Below are positions 37,366 through 45,110 of a stretch of 64,000 nt of DNA, one piece after another. Made by a program: the position numbers and the translations under genes. Origin of the DNA: Paenibacillus sp. RC334 (GTDB lineage: Bacteria; Bacillota; Bacilli; Paenibacillales; Paenibacillaceae); the NCBI RefSeq assembly GCF_030034735.1, contig NZ_CP125370.1, positions 5,813,001-5,877,000 on the forward strand, given 5' to 3'. Each line of letters begins with the position of its first letter. Within the stretch, counting starts at the first letter, position 1. The notes under the pieces are model-generated. The model saw only the letters and a list, made by a program, of their open reading frames with translations. It had not been told where the DNA came from and did not search any database.

Positions 37366-37731
37366 CTAACCCTTGTCTTTTACAAGATTCAGTTGTATGT
37401 CTCCCCTTCCTTGTAGACACAGTAATTCATCGAACAGAAAAGTAAGCCCGCTCTTGTCCCTCCAGCTTCTGATGATGTCAGTTACTACCTCCATCAAATC
37501 ACGCCGAATCCCCACTGCCAGTTGTAGTCCTGCACTATCTCCATCGATGAACAATTGTGTATGCTCCGGCTGACCTAACTTGCGAACCTGACGCAGGCAT
37601 AGCACACCATTGTCCAGATAGAAGAAGTAGCATCCTTTATAAAGTACTCCCTCGAATATCTCATACATATGCGGCAAATCATACGGCCCGTATACCATCG
37701 AAGCCCATTCCAATCCCAACGATTTACTCAT
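37366..37731 (-). CDS. Hypothetical protein
   Basis: A 121-residue cytoplasmic protein without recognisable domains. It mixes aromatic-rich N-terminal sequence (YGPYDLPHMYEIFEGVLYKGCYFFYLDNG) with a C-terminal helical part. AAAGGAGG lies 8 nt before the ATG, which supports translation. It starts at the edge of the accessory stretch and is divergent from the XRE gene, sharing an intergenic region with it. Confidence 0.6.
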   Translation of the reverse strand: MSKSLGLEWASMVYGPYDLPHMYEIFEGVLYKGCYFFYLDNGVLCLRQVRKLGQPEHTQLFIDGDSAGLQLAVGIRRDLMEVVTDIIRSWRDKSGLTFLFDELLCLQGRGDIQLNLVKDKG

Positions 37732-37800
37732 ACATCCGTCCTCCTTTTCTTCCTCTAAACGCCTTAGCTCCTAAAATAATAGGGACTATTTTTTTAATTC

Positions 37801-37853
37801 GTACGCTTATACGTACAACATTTATCTTTATTATATTGTACGCTTATGAGTAC
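37801..37853. promoter_or_regulatory. Repeated operator between the hypothetical and XRE genes
   Basis: Two copies of GTACGCTTAT-NN-GTAC lie at 37801-37816 and 37838-37853, 37 bp apart start to start. The first copy is also a dyad (GTACG..CGTAC). A TATATT (37832-37837) lies between them. Such paired sites are typical operators of small XRE regulators, and the adjacent XRE gene is the likely binder, possibly controlling both divergent genes. Confidence 0.5.
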
Positions 37854-37890
37854 AGTCAACGGGTTTTAAAATAAAATAGGAGTGTGTGGA

Positions 37891-38103
37891 ATGAAGGTAA
37901 AGATAATGCTCGGCGAGTTAATCAAAGCAAGAGGGATTTCCCTAAACGAATTGTCTCACAAGACTGGTGTCCGTAGAGCAGCTCTATCTGAACTGGCGAA
38001 TGAAAAGAGAGAAAATATAAACTTCAAACATATCGAGGAAATCGCAGATGCATTAGGCATTACAGACATTCGTGAAATAATCACACTCATAGATGAGGAA
38101 TGA
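37891..38103 (+). CDS. XRE-family transcriptional regulator
   Basis: A 70-residue single-domain helix-turn-helix protein of the HTH_26/XRE type: GELIKARGISLNELSHKTGVRRAALSELANEKR is the HTH, followed by two helices. I use the ATG at 37891, with AGGAG 7 nt upstream, rather than a GTG nine bases earlier that is too close to it. Its probable operators lie just upstream, suggesting autoregulation. The single domain is typical of plasmid or prophage-derived regulators. Confidence 0.85.
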   Translation: MKVKIMLGELIKARGISLNELSHKTGVRRAALSELANEKRENINFKHIEEIADALGITDIREIITLIDEE

Positions 38104-38110
38104 TATAAAA

Positions 38111-38131
38111 GCCCCGTCAAATTGACGAGGC
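38111..38131 (+). terminator. Weak terminator hairpin after the XRE gene
   Basis: GCCcCGTCAA pairs with TTGACGaGGC (one mismatch) 8 nt after the XRE stop. The T run is weak (CTATCCTTT). The remaining bases to 38406 contain no gene that I can support. Confidence 0.4.
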
Positions 38132-38406
38132 CTATCCTTTGAAAATTAGTTAAAATCTTCTCCATCCCTTTTAAGACCGCTTGGGCGTGTCGGTTGGGTG
38201 TTCCGACCTCAGCAACTAATTTTATTATATATAGAAAAACATTTAAAAAGTTAACGTCGCCCCCAGCTAAAAATTCAAACCTTGAGTGTCCAATTATAAT
38301 GTGAACTACTCCAACTCCTATATCATCATCGTCTAACCTATGGGATACGTGATTTTAACGTTAAATTAGGTCCTGATCTGCGGTTGAAATTACGGTAAAA
38401 GAACAC

Positions 38407-38964
38407 TTAATAAATAGGTATACGCTTTGAATGAAACCCCTCCACCGAGTTATATCCATACAATCTGAGCAACTCAGTTATAAAAGCATCGACAACTTCA
38501 GGAGCCCCACTCGCCACTCTTTTCACACTCCCATCCTCGTATACAATGGCAGCATAGGAAGTGTTGTAATGGATGATTTTATTTCTCAGCTCAGTTAATT
38601 CTATATATGATTTTTTATTCTTCTTGGTATATTTTTGATTTAGTAGTCGTTCGACCGTTGTAATTTTACTTCTAATTGTCCTGAAGCTCTTTGGCGGGGG
38701 TGCATTAAAGTCATTAAGACTCTTCAGCAAATCAATGTCATAGTGCTCCAAAGAATCTTCATTCTGTCTAAGATGATTATGTACTATTTTTGATACCGCT
38801 GCTTCAGCCGAGGCACAAAAGTTTATAATTGCAGACCTATAAAATCTATATTGCGCAAACTCATATTCCGCAGCTTCACCTTCTTGAAGATAATAAAGAG
38901 CATCATTAAACATTTCGGCCATAAACGATCTAGTACTGAAAAACGCGGCTTGTTCGAGGGCCAC
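38407..38964 (-). CDS. HEPN-like protein
   Basis: A 185-residue helical protein. The segment ELRNKIIHYN at about 130 has the RN-x3-H pattern of HEPN domains, which are often metal-independent RNases in toxin-antitoxin, phage defence or CRISPR-associated systems. The N-terminal half (FNDALYYLQEGEAAEYEFAQYRFYRSAIINFCASAEAAV) fits the long first helices of that fold. The GTG start has AAGGAG about 8 nt before it. No obvious MNT nucleotidyltransferase or antitoxin partner lies beside it. The assignment is by motif only. Confidence 0.6.
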   Translation of the reverse strand: MALEQAAFFSTRSFMAEMFNDALYYLQEGEAAEYEFAQYRFYRSAIINFCASAEAAVSKIVHNHLRQNEDSLEHYDIDLLKSLNDFNAPPPKSFRTIRSKITTVERLLNQKYTKKNKKSYIELTELRNKIIHYNTSYAAIVYEDGSVKRVASGAPEVVDAFITELLRLYGYNSVEGFHSKRIPIY

Positions 38965-39240
38965 TTCGTCAACTCCTTCGCTTTTTAATCTCTCATTACG
39001 TATACAATCCGCCCAACAACCCAGAATCCCCCCTTCATCTCAAATTTACCTAAATAATACCATTGTACTAGTCCATTGTCACTAAAAGAAAACGCAGAAA
39101 AACGGACCCATCTACGTTCCTCACACGAAGGGGTAAGCGATTATTTTGAATTCCTATCATTCTGTCTCAAACGATGAAGACACGTTGTTAGGCAAACATA
39201 TAAGTAAATATAATAATAATCCTGTTGTATCATTAAGCAA
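38965..39240 (-). other. Gap with a possible coding remnant
   Basis: This stretch has no complete gene. On the minus strand a frame of about 33 codons ending at 38985 reads like a protein C-terminus (DNGLVQWYYLGKFEMKGGFW), without a start or ribosome site, and may be a relic of an older gene of the accessory island. Confidence 0.2.
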
Positions 39241-39264
39241 TTAGCTGTAAAATATAATTGACAA

Positions 39265-39358
39265 AAGAAAGAAGCCGTAGTGACAAGACGCACGGCCTTT
39301 CTAAATTAATTTTTGTGGAAATAACCTGGTCCGGTAAGATGCAGGTTATTTCCTTTTT
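39265..39358 (+). ncRNA. Candidate antisense antitoxin RNA
   Basis: A TATAAT at 39253-39258 on the plus strand would start an RNA near 39265. It would end at a strong terminator, GGAAATAACCTG pairing with CAGGTTATTTCC and then five T (39317-39358). The RNA of about 95 nt is antisense to the 3' part of the toxin mRNA, the layout of RatA/TxpA and SR4/BsrG. The -35 element is weak (TCATTA at 39230). Confidence 0.55.
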
Positions 39359-39507
39359 ATCTATTCTCTTTTTCTATCCTGCTTTTGGTTCAATCTAACG
39401 ATAGAAATAATTATAGCAATGAGACTTAAGATAAGCATTCCAAATTGGACAAGCAAAGACAACGATTCAAATTTACTCATTACGCCTCACCAATACCGTG
39501 CGTCTTG
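39284..39507 (-). promoter_or_regulatory. 5'-3' complementary segments of the toxin mRNA
   Basis: On the minus strand CAAGACGCACGG lies in the leader just upstream of the ribosome site (39496-39507), and its exact complement CCGTGCGTCTTG lies near the 3' end (39284-39295). Pairing would fold the mRNA into a translation-poor form, a known feature of several type I toxin mRNAs. The 3' copy is also part of a hairpin GCCGT..ACGGC before TTCTTTCTTTT that may be the mRNA terminator. Confidence 0.6.
39361..39480 (-). CDS. Type I toxin, holin-like (TxpA/BsrG family)
   Basis: A 39-residue membrane peptide with the family pattern MSKFESLSLLVQFGMLILSL, one hydrophobic helix (about 8-28) and a basic, charged tail ending QDRKRE. 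It resembles BsrG and TxpA, small toxins that insert in the membrane and block growth unless an antisense RNA silences them. GGTGAGG lies 5 nt before the ATG. A TATAAC -10 (minus strand, 39517-39522) would give a 5' leader of about 30 nt. The toxin mRNA leader (39496-39507) is complementary for 12 nt to the 3' region (39284-39295). Confidence 0.75.
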   Translation of the reverse strand: MSKFESLSLLVQFGMLILSLIAIIISIVRLNQKQDRKRE

Positions 39508-39568
39508 CTATGGAATGTTATACAACAAACTACGCTCTAATCCTACTTTTTGCAAACATAAATTCCTT

Positions 39569-40131
39569 TCATTTCCGCAGTCTCGATAACGGAGAATGCT
39601 TCCGGTGCTCATCCGCTAGACTTCCCTCGCTAATCTGTACATACTTCCGCATTGTTGCAATATCTGCGTGCCCCATTAACTTCTGTAGATGAAATATCGA
39701 CATTCCATTCTCAGCCGCCATAGTAGCGAAATTATGCCTCAACACATGCGGCGACATTGACCGTCCTAGCTTCGCCTTCTCCGCGTATTTATCGAACGAT
39801 TTCTGTATCGTCTTTTCACTTAATTACTGTCCGTAATTGGTTGTGAATAAGTATGGCGTGTCAAAATGCTCTGCTGTCTCTGTGGACAACTGTTTTAGTA
39901 GCCGAATTGTAGTTGTGGACAACGGTAAAATACGCGACTTACGGTTCTTATTCTTCACCGCTGGTAGCAAATTTGCTTTTTCACGTAATTAATCTCAGTG
40001 TTCTCTAACACGCACGCACATTTCACCTCAACAACAATGTCCAACGCTTCCTCAAGCGTGTTTGATGATAGCCCCACGTCTGCAACGGTTTACGCGCGCT
40101 AATTGTCTTGCGGCCCATACGTTTATCCATA
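39569..40131 (-). pseudogene. Decayed tyrosine integrase
   Basis: Remnants of a tyrosine recombinase lie in one line. From the ATG at 40131 comes an N-terminal piece (MDKRMGRKTISARKP, then after a frameshift SSNTLEEALDIVVE). After an internal deletion the catalytic domain follows: NRKSRILPLSTTTIRLLKQL, then after an in-frame stop at 39824-39826 the C-terminal SPHVLRHNFATMAAENG, LMGHADIATMRKY. The H-x-x-R, H and Tyr of the active site are still visible. It lies about 155 bp from tRNA-Ser, so it is probably the relic of the integrase that brought in the accessory stretch. Confidence 0.8.
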
Positions 40132-40285
40132 CTAAAAAACCTCCTACGCGTGTTTAGCGTAAGAGGTTAACGGAATCATTTATTTAGGTATATCGGAATC
40201 ATCTAGCTCAATTTTCGTGTAAAATCGTATAGCTTTCGACCCATATATCGTACTGAAAACGTTGATACAGTGCGATTTATTATAG

Positions 40286-40376
40286 TGGCGGAAAGAGTGG
40301 GAGTCGAACCCACGCACGCCTTGCGACGCCTAACTGATTTCGAGTCAGCCCCCTTAGACCTCTTGGGTACCTTTCC
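40286..40376 (-). tRNA. tRNA-Ser (anticodon CGA)
   Basis: A 91-nt class II tRNA. GGAAAGG at the 5' end pairs with TCTTTCC; the anticodon stem GCTGA/TCAGT holds the loop CTCGAAA with anticodon CGA, read as Ser (UCG codon). A long variable arm and GTGGG-TTCGACT-CCCAC T-arm are present, and the CCA end is encoded. The 3' end faces the integrase relic. Confidence 0.95.
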
Positions 40377-40453
40377 GCAGCAAGGTTTATTATATCATCA
40401 TTGTGCCCATGATGCAAGTTCATTGCTGTCCAAAATCACTCAGCTCCCCCGGC

Positions 40454-40678
40454 TCAGTTCGTTTCCGAATTTTGCCCGTCAGCGTTGGATTTTGAACGCA
40501 GCACCTTCTTCATATTCTTTTCGAACTTGGCACGCGGAATCAGCACACTGTGCTGGCAACCGACACATTTGATCCGAATATCCATACCCATACGGATAAT
40601 TTCCATTTCATTCGTTCCGCAGGGATGGGGCTTCTTCATCTGCACAATGTCCCCCAGTTCAAACGACTTACGCTCCAC
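40454..40678 (-). CDS. yyzM: DUF951 protein (YyzM-like)
   Basis: A 74-residue protein of the DUF951 family, with KPHPCGTNEMEIIRMGMDI and CVGCQHSVLIPR, in which Cys residues may bind zinc. It is a usual neighbour of the mscS and yyaC genes in Bacillales. It overlaps the MscS gene end by 11 nt. Function not established. Confidence 0.85.
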   Translation of the reverse strand: MERKSFELGDIVQMKKPHPCGTNEMEIIRMGMDIRIKCVGCQHSVLIPRAKFEKNMKKVLRSKSNADGQNSETN

Positions 40679-41618
40679 CCTTCTCTCCCCCTTTTCTTTC
40701 TTGCTCGTCTTCCTTCTCGAGGGTTACCGCCGTCTCCAGCGCGCTCTGACGATGTTCCTCATCCTCTAGTGCCTTCTTGATGTTATTCTGAATATCACGT
40801 TCTACCGCAGCCCCTGTATTCGGCATACACTCCGCCACAACACGCACAATATACTCTGATGTCGTCATGGACTGAACCCCCAGAACATCCGGTATATTCA
40901 GCATCTGCACGTTGGACTCTTCAATGCCATGGATCGCTTGCTTTACCAAACCAACAGCTTCCTCCAGAGTACGCTCGGCCTTCATCGGTACATCCACCAC
41001 CGCCAACGAATTGGACATGGAAAAGTTCGTAACCGCCGTAATCGAGCCGTTAGGTAAAATATAAACTTCCCCTTTCCAGCTCACCAGCCTGGTTGTACGC
41101 AGCCCAATCACTTCTACTGTACCTTTGAAGGTTCCTGTCTGAATGACGTCTCCTACAGCAAACTGATCCTCGAAAATAATAAAGAACCCGGTAATCACAT
41201 CCTTAACCAAGCTCTGCGCCCCAAAACCAACGGCCAACCCAAGCACTCCGGCTCCGGCAATCAGAGGCCCGAGATTAATGCCCATTTGAGACAATACCAG
41301 CATAATCAGAATAAAATTGAATACGATATTTGTTACATTTTTCAGCAGTTCTCGGACGGTTGTTAGCCGCCTGGTATTCAATTGAAACCTGCTGTTCTCT
41401 CCCTTTTGCTGCATCGACTTATCTATAATTTTATTAATAACGCGAATAAAGATACGTGTGATGATGAAAATAATGGCAATCTTCAAAACCACAAACAACA
41501 AAGTCGACCACATCGCACTATCTGAAAGCCATTCCCATATAACATCCTTCCAGTGCATCGCATCCTTCACAACAGCAGTCGTCCCTGTATTGTTCTCCAA
41601 CCAACGCATTAAGGTCAT
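40668..41618 (-). CDS. Small-conductance mechanosensitive channel (MscS family)
   Basis: A membrane channel that opens on hypo-osmotic shock, 316 residues. It has an N-terminal region, three membrane helices (about 30-50, 80-105, 110-150 by hydrophobicity), the pore helix segment GAGVLGLAVGFGAQSLVKDVITG, and the beta domain with YILPNGSITAVTNFSM. The start at 41618 (MTLMRWLENN) has AAGGAGGAG 9 nt upstream; an earlier ATG at 41663 has none. Gene order with DUF951 is conserved. Confidence 0.93.
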   Translation of the reverse strand: MTLMRWLENNTGTTAVVKDAMHWKDVIWEWLSDSAMWSTLLFVVLKIAIIFIITRIFIRVINKIIDKSMQQKGENSRFQLNTRRLTTVRELLKNVTNIVFNFILIMLVLSQMGINLGPLIAGAGVLGLAVGFGAQSLVKDVITGFFIIFEDQFAVGDVIQTGTFKGTVEVIGLRTTRLVSWKGEVYILPNGSITAVTNFSMSNSLAVVDVPMKAERTLEEAVGLVKQAIHGIEESNVQMLNIPDVLGVQSMTTSEYIVRVVAECMPNTGAAVERDIQNNIKKALEDEEHRQSALETAVTLEKEDEQERKGGEKGGA

Positions 41619-41734
41619 TCTGTTGCTCCTCCTTACACAAGGGACACTCTTCTGGTTTCCCAAATTCTATTGTCTACTACATAAGCCCATCTACTGGTTT
41701 CATTCATTTTGCTATGAATAATCTACTTCGCCGA

Positions 41735-41764
41735 GTATAAAACCCCAAACTTATCCATATACTA
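41735..41764 (+). promoter_or_regulatory. Possible forespore (sigma F/G) promoter of yyaC
   Basis: GTATA (41735-41739), 18 bp, TATACTA (41758-41764) resembles the forespore sigma G consensus (GHATR, then CATNMTA), with one departure in the -10. yyaC is a sporulation gene. The distance of about 160 bp to the start is long, so this is tentative. No other feature is visible between 41619 and 41923. Confidence 0.3.
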
Positions 41765-41923
41765 TCTACTATCTTGAGAATAATTGTTACCCGCAGGCTA
41801 ATTGTCATTCTCTAAGGCAGTTTACTGCTGGTTTTCATCTCTGATCAATGCTATGCCAACAGCTAACGGTCTATAAAGCGAGCGCAATCTGCACACTCCA
41901 TTACAGAGCGAAAGGAAGATTCC

Positions 41924-42529
41924 ATGACTCATCCATCTGACTTCATTCCGGAGCAAGAACCCCTTAGCTTAAAAATATCACACACCGACCCCGGGATCCA
42001 ATCAGCCATCAGCCATCGTTTGCTGTTCCATTTGCACCAGGCGCCCAGTCTGCAAAATATCGTTATTATTTGCATCGGCACCGACCGTTCTACTGGAGAT
42101 TGTCTCGGCCCGCTCGTAGGTACCCAGTTGTCACGTTATAAAAGCCCGCTCTTTCACCTTTACGGAACATTGGAGGAGCCTGTACATGCTATGAATCTGC
42201 AAACAACATTGGACGGCATACACACCCGGTACGACCAGCCCTATATCATCGGCATAGACGCATGTCTTGGACAAACCTCCAGCGTCGGATGCATTCAGGT
42301 TGCGGACGGGCCTTTGAAGCCTGGAGCGGGGGTAAATAAAGAATTACCGCCGGTCGGCGATATCCATTTGACAGGAATCGTTAACGTCGGCGGCTTTATG
42401 GAATACTTTGTGTTGCAAAATACAAGACTAAATCTGGTAATGAAATTATCAGATATCATTGCTGGCAGCTTATACTCCGCGATTAAGGAGTGGCATTACC
42501 GTTCCGTCCTGCTTGCTGCGCAAGAGTAA
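41924..42529 (+). CDS. yyaC: Spore protease-like protein YyaC
   Basis: A 201-residue protein of the YyaC family, which is related to the germination protease (GPR/HybD-type) fold. The motifs IVIICIGTDRSTGDCLGPLVG and IIGIDACLGQTSSVGCIQVADGPLKPGAGVNK are diagnostic, with Asp residues likely to hold the active site. AAAGGAAG lies about 7 nt before the ATG. It converges with the DUF4446 gene and overlaps its 3' end by 47 bp. Together with YheC/D it marks the organism as a spore former. Confidence 0.95.
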   Translation: MTHPSDFIPEQEPLSLKISHTDPGIQSAISHRLLFHLHQAPSLQNIVIICIGTDRSTGDCLGPLVGTQLSRYKSPLFHLYGTLEEPVHAMNLQTTLDGIHTRYDQPYIIGIDACLGQTSSVGCIQVADGPLKPGAGVNKELPPVGDIHLTGIVNVGGFMEYFVLQNTRLNLVMKLSDIIAGSLYSAIKEWHYRSVLLAAQE

Positions 42530-43004
42530 CGGCTTCTTTCTCTTCAGGAGATAAGGAATAGGATGACTGCCCCGCTTCCAGGGGCTTGGCATACACATAA
42601 GAGCCATCCCGGTTATAAATACCGGTTAATACGATACCATCCTGATTATCATCTACAATGGCCATGGAGAAGCTTAAATCGCTCCCTCGCTCGCCAAAGG
42701 CATTATAGCGTTTGATACCTATATGTCCCTTCAGGCCAGTCAGTTTACTGCGTAGAGATTCCATACTTGCACGATGGGCTTCCTGCTCATCCTCAATCGT
42801 ATCCATTTGCACCTTCAAATCAATCAGCAGCGTTTCCAAATTTTCGACACCGCTGCCTGCCATCATGGTTTCATACTTTCGTCGCATCTTCTTCAACTTT
42901 GCACCCTGCACAATGATAACAATCATCAGGATGAGCAAAATAAGCACAATCCCTGCAACGATTCCGGCAAGCTGTTCCATGATTAGTCCGTTCAATTCAG
43001 CCAT
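42483..43004 (-). CDS. DUF4446 family protein (YyaB-like)
   Basis: A 173-residue protein with one N-terminal membrane helix (GIVAGIVLILLILMIVIIV), a coiled-coil region (about 40-85), and a C-terminal domain with YNAFGERGSDLSFSMAIVDDNQDGIVLTGIYNRDGSYVYAKP, typical of DUF4446. The start is uncertain: the ATG at 43004 has GGAGGAG somewhat far upstream; a TTG at 43031 and an ATG at 42980 are alternatives. Function unknown. Confidence 0.85.
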   Translation of the reverse strand: MAELNGLIMEQLAGIVAGIVLILLILMIVIIVQGAKLKKMRRKYETMMAGSGVENLETLLIDLKVQMDTIEDEQEAHRASMESLRSKLTGLKGHIGIKRYNAFGERGSDLSFSMAIVDDNQDGIVLTGIYNRDGSYVYAKPLEAGQSSYSLSPEEKEAVTLAQQAGRNGNATP

Positions 43005-43203
43005 ATGCTTGCTTCTACTCCTCCACCTCAAAAATCATGTCACTGCATACCTCTTATTTTATACGTTTGAGGACAGCGAAACAAATAACAAAAGGCTATT
43101 AGTTTATCCATCCAGACCATTCTGATTCCTTCACTTCCAGACAAAGCAAAGACATATCTCACTTCCCATTTCGATCAAGGAGACATGTCCTATTTCGTAC
43201 AGA

Positions 43204-44046
43204 CTACTGCAATAGTTCCAGTAATCTTTCCAAATCCTGCTGGCTGTAATAATTCAATTCGATTTTACCTTTATCCTTGTTATGCTTGATTTTCACAGTT
43301 GTTTTAAAACGTTCACGCAAGGACTCTTCCATATGATCAATAAAAGGGTCCTTTTTTCTCACCTTGGACTTGGCCTTCGCTTCACCAGGCTTATGATCCA
43401 ACTGCTGTACAGCTTCTTCCAGCTCCCGAACACTCCATTGTTGCTCAATACATTGTGTCGCCAATTGCTTCACCATATCGGGATTTTTAAGCCCAACAAT
43501 CGCTCTGGCATGTCCCATAGATAATGTTCCACGTGAAACATGATCCTTAACTTCCTCCGGCAATGCAAGCAAACGAAGAAAATTCGCAATATGAGAGCGC
43601 GACTTACCCACTTTCAAGGACAATTCCTCTTGAGTTAACGAGAACTGATCCATTAATCCCTGATAAGCTACTGCTATTTCCATAGCGTTCAGATTTTCAC
43701 GCTGCAAATTCTCAATCAGGGCAATCTCCATTACCTGCTGATCGGTAAAATTGCGAACAACCACAGGTATCGTCGAATTCCCACAATATTGAGAAGCCCG
43801 AAATCTTCTTTCACCTGCAATAATTTCATAGCCTCTTAATACACTACGCGCAATAATAGGTTGGATAACACCGTGCTGACGAATGGATTCTGCCAGTTCT
43901 TTAATCGATTCCTCATCAAACGTTTTTCGAGGCTGGTACGGATTTGCACGCAACTGGCTAAGTGGAATGTCAACAACCTTGTCCTCATCATTGACTGTAA
44001 GGGAGGGAATGAGTGCATCCAGCCCTTTTCCCAACCGTTTACTCAT
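43204..44046 (-). CDS. parB: Chromosome partitioning protein ParB (Spo0J)
   Basis: ParB, 280 residues, binds parS and spreads as a CTP-dependent clamp to organise the origin and load SMC. The N-terminal CTPase part has QPRKTFD, GERRFRA and ENLQREN(LNA)ME; the HTH follows (LSLKVGKSRSHIANFLRLL), and the C-terminus dimerises. The ATG at 44046 overlaps the parA stop by 8 nt and has AAAGGAAG upstream; the longer frame from 44142 is not likely. It carries a parS site at 43525-43540. Confidence 0.97.
   Translation of the reverse strand: MSKRLGKGLDALIPSLTVNDEDKVVDIPLSQLRANPYQPRKTFDEESIKELAESIRQHGVIQPIIARSVLRGYEIIAGERRFRASQYCGNSTIPVVVRNFTDQQVMEIALIENLQRENLNAMEIAVAYQGLMDQFSLTQEELSLKVGKSRSHIANFLRLLALPEEVKDHVSRGTLSMGHARAIVGLKNPDMVKQLATQCIEQQWSVRELEEAVQQLDHKPGEAKAKSKVRKKDPFIDHMEESLRERFKTTVKIKHNKDKGKIELNYYSQQDLERLLELLQ
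43525..43540. other. parS site inside parB
   Basis: TGTTCCACGTGAAACA matches the Bacillus parS consensus TGTTTCACGTGAAACA at 15 of 16 bases and lies in the parB coding sequence, as in B. subtilis spo0J. Confidence 0.93.
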
Positions 44047-44800
44047 AAGATGCCACTTCCTTTGCCAACTCAATATATACCTCTGCCCCACGGGAGCGGG
44101 GATCATACGTAATAATGGACTGGCCATGTGATGGTGCTTCACTGAGTCTCACATTGCGTGGAATAATCGTCTGATAAACCTTGCTTTGAAAATACTTTTT
44201 CACTTCTTCAATCACCTGAATACCCAAATTAGTGCGGGCGTCAAACATCGTCAACAATACGCCTTCAATTTGCAGCGAGGTATTCAAGTGCTTTTGTACC
44301 AATCGCACCGTATTCAGTAGCTGACTTAATCCTTCCAATGCGTAATATTCACATTGAATAGGGATAATGACCGAATCAGAGGCTGTTAAAGAATTAAGTG
44401 TCAAAATCCCCAACGACGGAGGGCAATCAATCAATATATAATCGTACTTATGCTTGACGAGCTGGAGAGATCTTTTTAACCTGAGTTCACGAGAAATGGT
44501 CGGTACCAGCTCAATTTCCGCTCCTGCCAGCTGAATGGTGGCCGGAATAATATCCAGTCCCTCAATCTGTGTACTGACAATCGCTTCGCTAGGATCAACC
44601 TCATTAATGAGTACATCATAAATGCAATTTGCCACATCCGCCTTATTGATACCCACACCGCTGGTTGTATTACCTTGCGGGTCGATATCCACGAGCAATA
44701 CCCTTTTGCCGAGGGAAGCAAGTCCGGCGCCCAAATTCACGGAAGTAGTTGTTTTGCCCACTCCGCCCTTTTGATTGGCTACGGCTATTATTTTTGACAC
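44039..44800 (-). CDS. parA: Chromosome partitioning ATPase ParA (Soj)
   Basis: A Walker-type ATPase of 253 residues that works with ParB at parS and also regulates DnaA. The deviant Walker A KGGVGKTT lies at about residues 11-18, DIDPQGN and YILIDCPPSLG follow. I use the GTG at 44800 (GAGGTGA 8 nt upstream); the frame extends to an ATG at 44899 but the extra 33 residues do not resemble ParA. Coupled with parB by an 8-nt overlap. Confidence 0.97.
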   Translation of the reverse strand: MSKIIAVANQKGGVGKTTTSVNLGAGLASLGKRVLLVDIDPQGNTTSGVGINKADVANCIYDVLINEVDPSEAIVSTQIEGLDIIPATIQLAGAEIELVPTISRELRLKRSLQLVKHKYDYILIDCPPSLGILTLNSLTASDSVIIPIQCEYYALEGLSQLLNTVRLVQKHLNTSLQIEGVLLTMFDARTNLGIQVIEEVKKYFQSKVYQTIIPRNVRLSEAPSHGQSIITYDPRSRGAEVYIELAKEVASYE

Positions 44801-45072
44801 TTCATTCACCTCATAATTTAATCGGAATCCTGCTATATTTCTTGAACAGCATTTTGCATCATTCGATTCCCAACGCTTAAAAGTACAATAGATAGACAAA
44901 CTAAACCGTTTGGATCTATATATTGCTGATTTAAAATCGCTCTTGCGATTGATGCAAAATGCTTATATTGCAAAATCCTCTAGTAAGACGATTCTCCATC
45001 ATTAGCTTACGGATAACGGCAATTTTTAAAATAGAATACGAGTATGCTGCGGTTTTATTCGGCGTTAGACAG

Positions 45073-45094
45073 AAAAAGCGGCAATTGCTGCCGC
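45073..45094 (-). terminator. Terminator of noc
   Basis: On the minus strand GCGGCA-GCAAT-TGCCGC followed by TTTTT lies 17 nt past the noc stop. The 44801-45072 stretch beyond holds only the parA upstream region. Confidence 0.85.
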
Positions 45095-45110
45095 CTGTAC
45101 GCTTCATCCC

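Noticed and set aside
37956..38165. Minus-strand frame opposite the XRE gene
   Set aside because: Shadow of the XRE gene running through its terminator hairpin.
40286..40376. More tRNA or rRNA genes near the origin
   Set aside because: Only this single tRNA-Ser could be folded; no rRNA sequence is present in the window.
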